DNA of 5,382 nucleotides from Prosthecobacter debontii (GCA_945883455.1 CAMCXJ010000140.1:1-5382); one strand, 5' to 3'; shown: positions 1 to 4,542, numbered from the stretch's first letter. Program-made: numbers and translations. Notes: generated by a model not told the origin, from the letters alone.

Positions 1-56
1 ACAACCGGAGCGAAGCGGAGATAGCCGGACTGGAAACTCCCTATCTTTCCGGCAAA

Positions 57-206
57 TTAACGCGGATGGACACGGAATAGACGGTGGGGAAAATCCGTCA
101 TGACATCTTGATAGACGTTGAAAGAGCCGGACTACAGCCGAGATGCTCATTCCCGTCTCTTCATCCGTGTTCATCCGTGTTCATCCGTGTTCATCCGTGG
201 TTCGAA
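57..206. repeat. Imperfect inverted repeat with ATCCGTG-type arms
   Basis: The left arm (about 58-76, AACGCGGATGGACACGGA) is nearly the reverse complement of the right end (about 183-204, core TCATCCGTGTTCATCCGTGG followed by TT). The arms enclose about 105 bp. From memory, AACCACGGATGAACACGGATGAA-like sequences are interspersed repeats in many environmental bacteria, including Planctomycetota and Verrucomicrobiota, where they are often mis-translated as peptides containing CSSVFIRG. This copy gives exactly that peptide in one frame. I read it as a non-coding repeat element or degenerate palindromic element; its function is unknown. Confidence 0.6.
161..200 (+). repeat. Four tandem 10-bp repeats (TCATCCGTGT)
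   Basis: Four head-to-tail copies of TCATCCGTGT occupy 161-170, 171-180, 181-190 and 191-200. The first three are identical and the last differs only in its final base (G for T). There are no spacers, so this is not a CRISPR array. The copy number is likely to vary between strains by slippage. It forms the right arm of the larger inverted repeat and lies about 90 bp upstream of the gcvT start. Confidence 0.9.
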
Positions 207-292
207 TTCTTCACGTCTCTTGTGGAGGAACCCTGACCGGCTCCGCCCACATTTGCCCTTGAGACTTTTCATGCCTGCCACACTCTCACCCC

Positions 293-1372
293 GTGTCCGA
301 TACCGTCCTCCACTCGCCCCTCGAAACCGCCCACCTCGCCCTCGGCGCGAAGCTCATCCCTTTCGGCGGCTGGGCGATGCCGGTGCAGTATTCCTCCATC
401 CTCACCGAGCACGCCGCCGTCCGCGGAAAGGCCGGAGTGTTCGACATCTCCCACATGGGCCAAGTCTTCGTGACCGGCGCGGATCACGTCGCGTGGCTAG
501 ACACGCTGCTCACCAACAACCTTTCCAAGCTCGCCCCCGGCCAAGGCCAATACACGATCATGCTCAACGAAAGCGGCGGCGTGATCGACGACCTCATCGC
601 CTACCGGATCTCGGAAACGGAAACTCTCCTCGTAATCAATGCGTCAATGATCGCCGAGGATGTCGCATGGATGGAGAAACACCTCGCCCCCGGCGTCAAC
701 CTCCGCAACGAATCCAATGCATGGGCCGGCCTCGCGATCCAGGGGCCGGACGCCGCCTCCCTCTTCGCAAAACTTTTCCCCTCCGAAACCCTCCCACCCC
801 GCAACGGCATTTCCCAAACCGCCACTGGGGAAATCGTTTGCCGCACCGGCTACACCGGCGAGGACGGATACGAGTTCTTCTGCCCCGCGGAAAACGGCAT
901 CGCTGCCTTCGAAAAATTCATCGCGGCCGGAGCCACCCCCTGCGGCCTCGGCGCGCGCGACACCCTGCGCCTTGAGATGTGCTTCCCCCTCAACGGCAAC
1001 GACCTCTCCCCCACGCGCTCACCCATCGAGGCCGGCCTCGGCTTTTTCTGCGATCTCACAAAACCTCATTTCATCGGTCGCGAAACCCTCGTCTCCCAAA
1101 AAGCAAATGGCCCGGAAGTGAAGCTCACCGCCATCGAGCTCACCGAGAAAGGCCCACCGCCCCGCCCGCATTATCCCGTGCGCTCCACCGAAGGCGAAAC
1201 CCTCGGCGAACTCTCCAGCGGTGTCCTCTCGCCCACCCTCGCCACCGGCATCGCCATGGCCTATCTCCCCGCCGCCTTCACCAAGCCCGGCACGCCCCTC
1301 CTCATCGATATCCGCGGCCGCCAATTCAAGGCGGTCACGGTGAAAAAGCCGTTCCTTAAAAAACCGAAATAG
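293..1372 (+). CDS. gcvT: Glycine cleavage system T protein (aminomethyltransferase)
   Basis: The 359-residue product is full length for GcvT, the tetrahydrofolate-dependent aminomethyltransferase that takes the aminomethyl group from lipoyl-GcvH, releases ammonia and forms 5,10-methylene-tetrahydrofolate in the cytoplasm. Family landmarks in order are LGAKLIPFGGWAMPVQY (17-33), GVFDISHMGQ (48-57), GGVIDDLI (95-102, containing the conserved Asp of the folate site), RTGYTGEDGYE (184-194), GLGARDTLRLE (218-228) and the C-terminal barrel stretch LSSGVLSPTLATGIAMAYL (307-325). The start is a GTG at 293: it gives the expected N terminus, an in-frame TGA at 260-262 closes the upstream frame, and the only nearby ATG (271) is out of frame. 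No Shine-Dalgarno sequence precedes it. The PIN-domain gene starts 4 bp after the stop. A second, diverged copy of its 3' end lies at 2069-2141. The partner gcvH is 1.75 kb downstream; no gcvP is visible. Confidence 0.96.
   Translation: MSDTVLHSPLETAHLALGAKLIPFGGWAMPVQYSSILTEHAAVRGKAGVFDISHMGQVFVTGADHVAWLDTLLTNNLSKLAPGQGQYTIMLNESGGVIDDLIAYRISETETLLVINASMIAEDVAWMEKHLAPGVNLRNESNAWAGLAIQGPDAASLFAKLFPSETLPPRNGISQTATGEIVCRTGYTGEDGYEFFCPAENGIAAFEKFIAAGATPCGLGARDTLRLEMCFPLNGNDLSPTRSPIEAGLGFFCDLTKPHFIGRETLVSQKANGPEVKLTAIELTEKGPPPRPHYPVRSTEGETLGELSSGVLSPTLATGIAMAYLPAAFTKPGTPLLIDIRGRQFKAVTVKKPFLKKPK
1296..1363 (+). repeat. Left direct repeat: 3' end of intact gcvT
   Basis: This part of gcvT aligns without gaps to 2069-2136 at a constant offset of 773 bp, with 62 of 68 bases identical. 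Uninterrupted identical blocks are 1305-1323 (19 bp, containing the 8-bp palindrome GCGGCCGC), 1325-1338 (14 bp) and 1340-1356 (17 bp). Mismatches are at 1304, 1324, 1339, 1357, 1359 and 1360. It is the left partner of a direct repeat that brackets the PIN-domain/antitoxin pair. Confidence 0.93.
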
Positions 1373-1376
1373 TTCG

Positions 1377-1859
1377 ATGCCCAGCGCCTACATCGAGACA
1401 TCCGTGCCCAGCTATTACGTCGCGCGCCCTTCGGAGAATCTCATCCAGGCTTCCAAGCAGGCCAGCACGCGCAAGTGGTGGGACGGCGGATGCAGCGGCC
1501 TGTCTTTGGCAACCTCGCTGGAAACCTTGGATGAAGCGAAAAGGGGCGATGCCATGATGGCCGAAGCGAGGATGTCACTTTTGCGCGAACTTCCCGTTCT
1601 CAAAATCACCTCCGAGGCCGTTGATCTTGCGGAGATGCTCGTCGAGGCGAAGATTATCCCCGAAAGCGTCGCGTCGGACGCCATCCACATCGCGGTTGCA
1701 GCCGTCCACCGTATCGACTACCTTGTGACTTGGAATTTTAAACATATCGCGAATCCTTTCGTGCGTGAGCGAATCAGAAAACTTCTCGAATCTAACGGAT
1801 ACACAATGCCTGTGATGTGCAGCCCTGAAGAACTCCTACAAAGCCATGAAAAAAACTGA
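1377..1859 (+). CDS. PIN-domain protein, VapC-like putative toxin
   Basis: The 160-residue product is a PIN-domain nuclease of the VapC-like group, predicted to be a metal-dependent RNase acting as the toxin of a type II toxin-antitoxin pair. Motifs are YIETSVPSYY at 5-14 (first acidic residue E7; this subgroup has Glu where many PIN proteins have Asp), the LDEAKRGD segment at 51-58 (E53), SDAIHIAVAA at 100-109 (D101) and YLVTWNFKHIANP at 115-127 (N120 in the fourth position). These fit the subgroup with TWNxxHxAN and a C-terminal SPEELL-like end, so the catalytic set looks intact. ATG 1377 lies 4 bp after the gcvT stop with no room for its own promoter in the gap, so expression is probably by read-through from gcvT or from a promoter inside gcvT. 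It overlaps the next gene by 14 bp. RNA target and activity are inferred from the family only. Confidence 0.85.
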   Translation: MPSAYIETSVPSYYVARPSENLIQASKQASTRKWWDGGCSGLSLATSLETLDEAKRGDAMMAEARMSLLRELPVLKITSEAVDLAEMLVEAKIIPESVASDAIHIAVAAVHRIDYLVTWNFKHIANPFVRERIRKLLESNGYTMPVMCSPEELLQSHEKN

Positions 1860-2034
1860 AACCAAACCAGGCGGATACGACGCGGTCATCGACGAACTGC
1901 ATCGGGTCAAACGCGAGATTTCGGCGGAACACGGCAATGATGTGCGCTCGCTCGCCGAGGAACTCCAGAATCGCCAGCGGGGACTTACGAACCTCGTCGC
2001 TCCGCCGGCGCGCAAAGCCCGCGCAGGCGCATAA
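1846..2034 (+). CDS. Small putative antitoxin paired with the PIN protein
   Basis: This 62-residue charged protein starts at ATG 1846, inside the end of the PIN gene (14-bp overlap, different frame), which strongly suggests translational coupling. The middle (about residues 10-45) should be helical: GGYDAVIDELHRVKREIS then AEHGNDVRSLAEELQNRQ. The tail is basic and proline-rich (APPARKARAGA). I recall similar small proteins with the pattern hxxhRxxxExS-E-HGxDhxxLxxxL next to PIN genes of this subgroup, where they are taken as cognate antitoxins; that is from memory, not a search. No DNA-binding motif (AbrB, ribbon-helix-helix or HTH) is evident, so it may only bind and block the toxin rather than repress. 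A real gene is likely because of the overlap and sensible composition. Confidence 0.68.
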   Translation: MKKTETKPGGYDAVIDELHRVKREISAEHGNDVRSLAEELQNRQRGLTNLVAPPARKARAGA

Positions 2035-2068
2035 ATCGCGAAACCGCATCTTCCCCCATCTCGACTAG

Positions 2069-2141
2069 CCCTCCTCCTCGATATCCGCGGCCGCCAGTTC
2101 AAGGCGGTCACCGTGAAAAAGCCGTTCCTGAGGAAATCCTG
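2069..2141 (+). pseudogene. Displaced 3' end of a second gcvT allele
   Basis: This fragment repeats the last part of gcvT. In the matching frame it reads LLLDIRGRQFKAVTVKKP then FLRKS and a TGA at 2139-2141, against LLIDIRGRQFKAVTVKKP then FLKKPK in intact gcvT. Four of six base differences fall at third codon positions, and the two resulting amino acid changes are conservative (I to L, K to R). The copies therefore seem to have diverged while both were working gene ends, not after a recent duplication. Upstream homology stops abruptly near 2068. No start or remainder of a second gcvT is present, so the fragment is a non-functional remnant. It lies 34 bp after the antitoxin stop and forms the right direct repeat around the PIN module. 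Confidence 0.92.
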
Positions 2142-2238
2142 AAGCACCCGCCAGCGCGGAGAACAATCTTGAACTCCCCGCAAATGCAGTAGCAACTGGT
2201 GAGGAACCGTTTGTGAAAGCGCTCTGAGTTACATTGAA
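2142..2238. other. Spacer between gcvT remnant and higA
   Basis: No gene is visible. This could be the original sequence downstream of the resident gcvT. It is also the region just after the higA stop on the minus strand, but I see no stem followed by a T-run that would terminate the higBA transcript; the 6-bp palindrome AGCGCT (2218-2223) is too small. A stretch at 2153-2176 resembles 3018-3043 on the other side of higBA. Confidence 0.4.
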
Positions 2239-2610
2239 TCACGCCACAGCCTCTTGTAGCACCTCAGGATGTTTGAGGGCGATGTGGATGAGCATTTTCG
2301 CCGCACCGGAGGGTTCGCGTTTTTTTTGTTCCCAACTGCGGAGGGTGCTGAGGCCGATGCCGAGGAGCTTGGCGAAATCCTCCTGGGTGAGGTCGAGGGA
2401 ATGGCGGACTTTGGCGACCTCGCTCTTCGCTTCCCATGCCTTGGCCGATTTGCGGCGTTGGGTCTCCGGGTTCACGGCGACACGGGAGAAAGTTCCGTCG
2501 GCCAACTTCTCGATGCGGAAGACGCGGGAAGGGGCGCGTTCACCTTTGACGAGCGCGTCTTTCCTCCGCTTGAGGTCAGCGGGGCGGGGTGGAGTGGAGG
2601 TCGTTTTCAT
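2239..2610 (-). CDS. higA: HigA-type antitoxin with C-terminal HTH (XRE family)
   Basis: The 123-residue protein has a charged, probably flexible N-terminal part (1-60, rich in Lys/Arg/Pro) and a Cro/C1-type helix-turn-helix at about 65-97: residues LTQEDFAKLLGIG (74-86) then STLRSWEQ (88-95), followed by the family signature REPSGAAKMLIHIALKHPEVL. This layout, toxin-neutralising N terminus then DNA-binding domain, matches the antitoxins of the HigB2/HigA2 group. It is predicted to bind the HigB toxin and repress the shared promoter. Its ATG (2608-2610) overlaps the toxin's TGA in an ATGA, so the two are translationally coupled with the toxin first. A run of eight A residues (sense strand, 2327-2320) encodes part of QKKRE just after the HTH and could be slippage-prone. 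It lies opposite in direction to both gcv genes. Confidence 0.9.
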   Translation of the reverse strand: MKTTSTPPRPADLKRRKDALVKGERAPSRVFRIEKLADGTFSRVAVNPETQRRKSAKAWEAKSEVAKVRHSLDLTQEDFAKLLGIGLSTLRSWEQKKREPSGAAKMLIHIALKHPEVLQEAVA

Positions 2611-2912
2611 GGCTTCTTGCGTTTGAGGTCTTTGAGTTGTGCGGCACTGAGGTTTTTGGATTCGTTCTTGGCGTAGAGGTCGATGAGGAGGATGCGGTCG
2701 TCGTCGGTGAACCAGTAGTAGATCACCCGAGCGCCGCCGCGTTTGCCGTGGCCTTTGGCGGCCCAGCGGAGCTTCCGGCAGCCGCCCGATCCGGGGATCA
2801 CGTCTCCCGCATCCGGTTGCGCCATCAGATAGATCTGGATCTCGAAAATGCCTTCGTCCCCGATAAGCTTGAGGGCTTTTTCGGTGAATTCTGGATCTTC
2901 CTCAAAGGTCAC
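2607..2912 (-). CDS. higB: HigB-type toxin (RelE/ParE superfamily mRNA interferase)
   Basis: The 101-residue product matches the HigB2-like branch of the RelE/ParE superfamily, toxins that cleave mRNA in the ribosome. Diagnostic residues are the GDVIPGSGGCRKLRW stretch (36-50), KGHGKRGGARVIYYW (53-67) with the basic active-surface residues K53, K57, R58 and R62, then LLIDLYAKNE (75-84) and NLSAAQLKDL (87-96). Length is typical. The start is GTG 2912: going upstream in frame there is no ATG, GTG or TTG before a TAA. The stop overlaps the higA start by 4 bp. Toxin-before-antitoxin order is the norm for higBA. A promoter lies directly upstream and places the probable transcription start at or beside the GTG. 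The active residues appear intact, so it is likely functional. Confidence 0.9.
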   Translation of the reverse strand: MTFEEDPEFTEKALKLIGDEGIFEIQIYLMAQPDAGDVIPGSGGCRKLRWAAKGHGKRGGARVIYYWFTDDDRILLIDLYAKNESKNLSAAQLKDLKRKKP

Positions 2913-2918
2913 GGTCGT

Positions 2919-2946
2919 ATCATAGGTGGGATTCCAATTCGAGCAA
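2919..2946 (-). promoter_or_regulatory. Candidate higBA promoter
   Basis: On the minus strand a -35 TTGCTC (2946-2941) and a -10 TATGAT (2924-2919, five of six consensus bases) are separated by 16 bp. Transcription would begin about 6-7 bases after the -10, at or next to the GTG start of higB (2912), which suggests a leaderless or nearly leaderless mRNA. This is based on motif match only. Confidence 0.5.
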
Positions 2947-2950
2947 GGTA

Positions 2951-2961
2951 ATACTTAGTAT
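2951..2961. promoter_or_regulatory. Candidate HigA operator palindrome
   Basis: ATACTTAGTAT is a perfect 11-bp palindrome about a central base, five bases upstream of the putative higBA -35. HigA proteins bind short palindromes at their own promoters, so this is a plausible autoregulatory site. A plus-strand TATGAT (2959-2964) overlaps its right edge and could be a -10 for a long leader reading toward gcvH, but no good -35 is present. Only one copy is seen. Confidence 0.4.
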
Positions 2962-3121
2962 GATTTTAACGAGGCAGCTCCATCCTAGCCATATCCTCCC
3001 CATAACGGTCGGCCCCAAGCTCCGGGACCAACTCTTGAAACTCATGGCCTGAGCACAGATTCCACTCTCCGGAAAATTTCCCCTTCCTTCCCCGCCGTTT
3101 ATCCGCCAAAAATCCACCCAC

Positions 3122-3508
3122 ATGAGCGCCACACAAATCCCCGCCGATCTCCTTTTCCAATCCTCCCACGAATGGGCCCGCGTCGAGGGCGACACCGCCA
3201 CCGTCGGCATCTCCGACCACGCCCAATCCGAGCTGACGGATGTCGTTTATGTAGAGCTTCCGCAGCTCGGCAAGACCGTCGATGCCGGCGATCCCACCGC
3301 CGTGGTAGAGTCCGTGAAAGCCGCCTCCGACATCTACACCCCCGTCTCCGGCGAGGTGATTGAGGTGAACCCCGCTGTCGAGGCAGATCCCTCGCTCGTC
3401 AATACCGCCCCTTACGGCGCCGGCTGGATTTTCAAGCTTAAGGTCAGCAAGCCCGACCAGCTCATCGGTCTCCTCACACCGCAAGCCTACGGCGAACTCA
3501 TCGGGTGA
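3122..3508 (+). CDS. gcvH: Glycine cleavage system H protein (lipoyl carrier)
   Basis: The 128-residue product is a full-length H protein, the small lipoylated carrier that shuttles the aminomethyl group from the P protein to GcvT and returns reduced lipoate to the L protein. The lipoyl-attachment motif VVESVKAASDIYTPVSGEV (61-79) holds the acceptor K66. Other family hallmarks are SSHEWARVEG (14-23), TATVGISDHAQSELTDVVYV (25-44), ELPQLGKTVDAGD (45-57) and NTAPYGAGWIFKL (94-106). The ATG at 3122 gives the usual N terminus; there is no Shine-Dalgarno sequence ahead of it. Together with gcvT it belongs to one pathway, but the two are now separated by two toxin-antitoxin modules, so gcvH may need its own promoter in 2913-3121, where I see no strong one. 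No gcvP follows; the next gene is convergent nuoA. Confidence 0.97.
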   Translation: MSATQIPADLLFQSSHEWARVEGDTATVGISDHAQSELTDVVYVELPQLGKTVDAGDPTAVVESVKAASDIYTPVSGEVIEVNPAVEADPSLVNTAPYGAGWIFKLKVSKPDQLIGLLTPQAYGELIG

Positions 3509-3617
3509 TACGGGGGAGCGATTTTCGGACACTCATTCCGACACATTTGTATCAGCGAAAGATTCCGGACCTGTCTTTTTTCGGCGACGGTATCCTCAGG
3601 GGACAACAGCGGTCGGC
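3509..3617. other. Convergent intergenic region gcvH / nuoA
   Basis: Both genes end into this 109-bp gap, so terminators are expected. A weak 5-bp stem TCGGA (3525-3529) / TCCGA (3537-3541) and a T6 run near 3577-3582 are present, but the T-run does not follow a proper stem. I cannot call a clear intrinsic terminator. Confidence 0.4.
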
Positions 3618-3992
3618 CTAGCTCTTCCAGTTCAGAGCGCCTTTTTTGAGTGCATAAACGTAGGCGATCGCAAGAACCCCGGCGAAGCCAGCCATGCTTA
3701 CCAGCGCAGTCGGGCCGTGGTGCGCGGCGAGATCCCGGAACTGCACGGCCCATGGATACATGAAGACGACCTCGATATCGAAGATCACGAACAGCATCGC
3801 GACCATGTAGAATTTCACGGAAAAGCGCGGCGCGCCGTCTCCGATCGGGATCATGCCGCATTCGTAGGCGCTGTCCTTGGTGGCGTTGCGGCGAGCCGAG
3901 CGCCCGAAGATTACGCTCAGCGCGAGCGTTGTCACCGCGAAGCCGATGGCGATGATCACCTGAAAGAGGACGGGGAGATAATGTTCGGGCAT
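3618..3992 (-). CDS. nuoA: NADH-quinone oxidoreductase subunit A (complex I)
   Basis: The 124-residue product is NuoA, a small membrane subunit of respiratory complex I at the junction of the membrane and peripheral arms. The signature runs from SAYECGMIPIGDGAPRF (41-57) to VKFYMVAMLFVIFDIEVVFM (59-78) and YPWAV (79-83), with the conserved Cys45, Glu74 and the FDIE motif. Three hydrophobic segments fit the family topology: about 8-29, 61-80 and 95-114. The start at ATG 3992-3990 gives the family length; the same frame stays open to about 4280 but that part crosses a terminator and the next gene. NuoA normally opens an operon with nuoB, yet here only about 110 bp remain before the convergent gcvH, so nuoB must lie elsewhere. 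A terminator just upstream (4047-4082) isolates it, so its own promoter should lie in 3993-4046; none is obvious. Confidence 0.95.
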   Translation of the reverse strand: MPEHYLPVLFQVIIAIGFAVTTLALSVIFGRSARRNATKDSAYECGMIPIGDGAPRFSVKFYMVAMLFVIFDIEVVFMYPWAVQFRDLAAHHGPTALVSMAGFAGVLAIAYVYALKKGALNWKS

Positions 3993-4046
3993 GGTCTTGA
4001 AGTTGTCGGCGGGATTCGTAGGGCTTCGCGCGCGCCTTGGGTAGAA

Positions 4047-4082
4047 AAAAACCCGCGCCGGTTTTAGCGGACGCGGGTTTTT
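4047..4082. terminator. Strong, symmetric intrinsic terminator
   Basis: An 11-bp perfect inverted repeat AAAAACCCGCG (4047-4057) / CGCGGGTTTTT (4072-4082) continues inward as CCG (4058-4060) / CGG (4068-4070) around a GTTTTAG loop, with one unpaired A at 4071. A GC-rich stem flanked by A-run and T-run makes it work in either direction. It lies 22 bp after the stop of the 111-residue unknown gene and 54 bp before the nuoA start, so it mainly ends the minus-strand transcript of the unknown gene and separates it from nuoA. Confidence 0.9.
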
Positions 4083-4104
4083 GTCGGTAGAGATTATTGG
4101 GGGA

Positions 4105-4440
4105 TCAGGCCTCGGCCGCTGCGGCAGCCTCTTGGGCAGCTTCTTGGGCAGCGGCGTAGGCGCTGGAAGCTTCGTGAACGCGGGCGGTGCCCTTGTATTC
4201 CTTGCCGAGCTTTTCAACGAGACCCCGGTTGACCAAATTCTGCAGCTTCTCGTAGGAACGGAGGCGGAGCATTTCCTCACCGCCGCTCACTGCGTTGCGC
4301 AGTTTCAGATTTTCGAACACTCTCTCGAAGAGATCGTTGAAACCGAACACTTTCTTTTCGGAAAGGACGTTGCAGAGTTCATCGGTCACGTGGTCTGGAA
4401 GTCTCCGGGAAAACCGGGTCTTTTTAGTGGTAGTTGGCAT
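4105..4440 (-). CDS. Conserved-looking small protein, possible winged-helix fold
   Basis: I do not recognise a named family. The 111-residue product has a basic N-terminal stretch (MPTTTKKTRFSRRLP), a mainly helical core (15-85) and an Ala/Glu/Gln-rich tail (91-111). The segment MLRLRSYEKLQNLVNRG (57-73) followed by LVEKLGKEYKGTA resembles the recognition helix and wing of a winged-helix domain (pattern YxxLxxLVxxGLVxKxGKxYKG), so a nucleic-acid-binding or small regulatory role is possible but unproven. The protein feels familiar from Verrucomicrobiota genomes, which is memory and not a search. It is probably transcribed alone: an AT-rich upstream region contains a TATAAT and a hairpin-like repeat, and a strong terminator follows 22 bp after the stop. 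The ATG at 4440-4438 has no Shine-Dalgarno sequence. That this is a real gene is supported by the terminator and by clear separation from its neighbours. Confidence 0.78.
   Translation of the reverse strand: MPTTTKKTRFSRRLPDHVTDELCNVLSEKKVFGFNDLFERVFENLKLRNAVSGGEEMLRLRSYEKLQNLVNRGLVEKLGKEYKGTARVHEASSAYAAAQEAAQEAAAAAEA
4124..4147 (-). repeat. Tandem 12-bp repeat in the Ala/Glu tail
   Basis: Two adjacent 12-bp units, GCAGCCTCTTGG (4124-4135) and GCAGCTTCTTGG (4136-4147) on the plus strand, differ at one base and encode the repeated QEAA of the C-terminal tail of the 111-residue protein. The tail may vary in length by slippage. Confidence 0.7.
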
Positions 4441-4490
4441 AACAAGCGAAACCTAGCAGCGCTGGTGACGAAAGCGACTCAAATTTTCGA

Positions 4491-4512
4491 AAGGATACTT
4501 GGCTATATCCTT
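4491..4512. promoter_or_regulatory. Dyad AAGGATA-N8-TATCCTT in 5' leader
   Basis: Perfect 7-bp arms (4491-4497 and 4506-4512) are separated by 8 bases. The dyad lies about 50 bp upstream of the ATG of the 111-residue gene and downstream of a TATAAT on the same strand, so it could be an operator or a hairpin in the mRNA leader. No known riboswitch motif is recognised. Confidence 0.4.
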
Positions 4513-4531
4513 GATATCTGGAAAACTAAAA

Positions 4532-4537
4532 ATTATA
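4532..4537 (-). promoter_or_regulatory. Candidate -10 box for the 111-residue gene
   Basis: A consensus TATAAT on the minus strand (4537-4532) sits in the only strongly AT-rich patch of the window, between the end of the metallophosphoesterase gene and the small gene. No matching TTGACA-like -35 is found at the proper distance. If used, it gives a leader of about 85 bases containing the dyad at 4491-4512. Confidence 0.35.
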
Positions 4538-4542
4538 TAAAT

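Larger units (their letters stand above)
1..292. other. Non-coding region upstream of gcvT
   Basis: No convincing gene is visible in this leader. An open frame starting near position 118 runs through the tandem TCATCCGTGT repeats and then through gcvT in the wrong frame; its Arg/Pro-rich translation is not protein-like. A short frame at the very left edge (residues such as AEIAGLETPYLSGK, ending at a TAG near 79-81) could be the tail of an upstream gene, but nothing supports this. A 6-bp inverted repeat GCCGGA (24-29) / TCCGGC (48-53) might be a weak hairpin. A GGAGGAA sequence at 224-230 is too far from the gcvT start to be its ribosome binding site. The gcvT promoter should lie here, but I see no clear -35/-10 pair. 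Confidence 0.5.

Noticed and set aside
161..200. CRISPR-like repetition
   Set aside because: The repeat units are only 10 bp and have no spacers between them; no cas genes are near.
224..262. Nine-codon upstream ORF from CTG 233 with GGAGGAA ahead of it
   Set aside because: The spacing is fair, but a CTG start and a product without recognisable features are not enough; it stops at TGA 260-262.
201..292. Glycine riboswitch ahead of gcvT
   Set aside because: Glycine riboswitches often control gcv genes, but I see no tandem aptamer-like stems or conserved core in the short leader, and half of it is repeat sequence.
118..975. Long open frame across the tandem repeats and gcvT
   Set aside because: It overlaps gcvT in another frame, translates the ATCCGTG repeats to CSSVFIRG and is then almost only Arg, Pro and His, a typical shadow of a GC-rich gene.
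1373..2068. Classical insertion sequence between the gcvT repeats
   Set aside because: No transposase, no terminal inverted repeats, and the flanking repeats are ~70-bp coding-sequence alleles, too long and diverged for a target-site duplication.
2234..2951. Plus-strand open frames opposite higBA
   Set aside because: The minus-strand products match HigA and HigB motif by motif and share the ATGA overlap; the plus-strand frames are shadows.
2966..3532. 188-residue minus-strand frame opposite gcvH
   Set aside because: gcvH is certain on the other strand and this frame is its codon-position mirror, with Gly/Asp-rich, family-less sequence.
3993..4280. N-terminal extension of NuoA to about 4280
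   Set aside because: The extension is Pro/Arg-rich, crosses the strong terminator and overlaps the 111-residue gene; NuoA proteins start near MPEHYLP and are about 120 residues.
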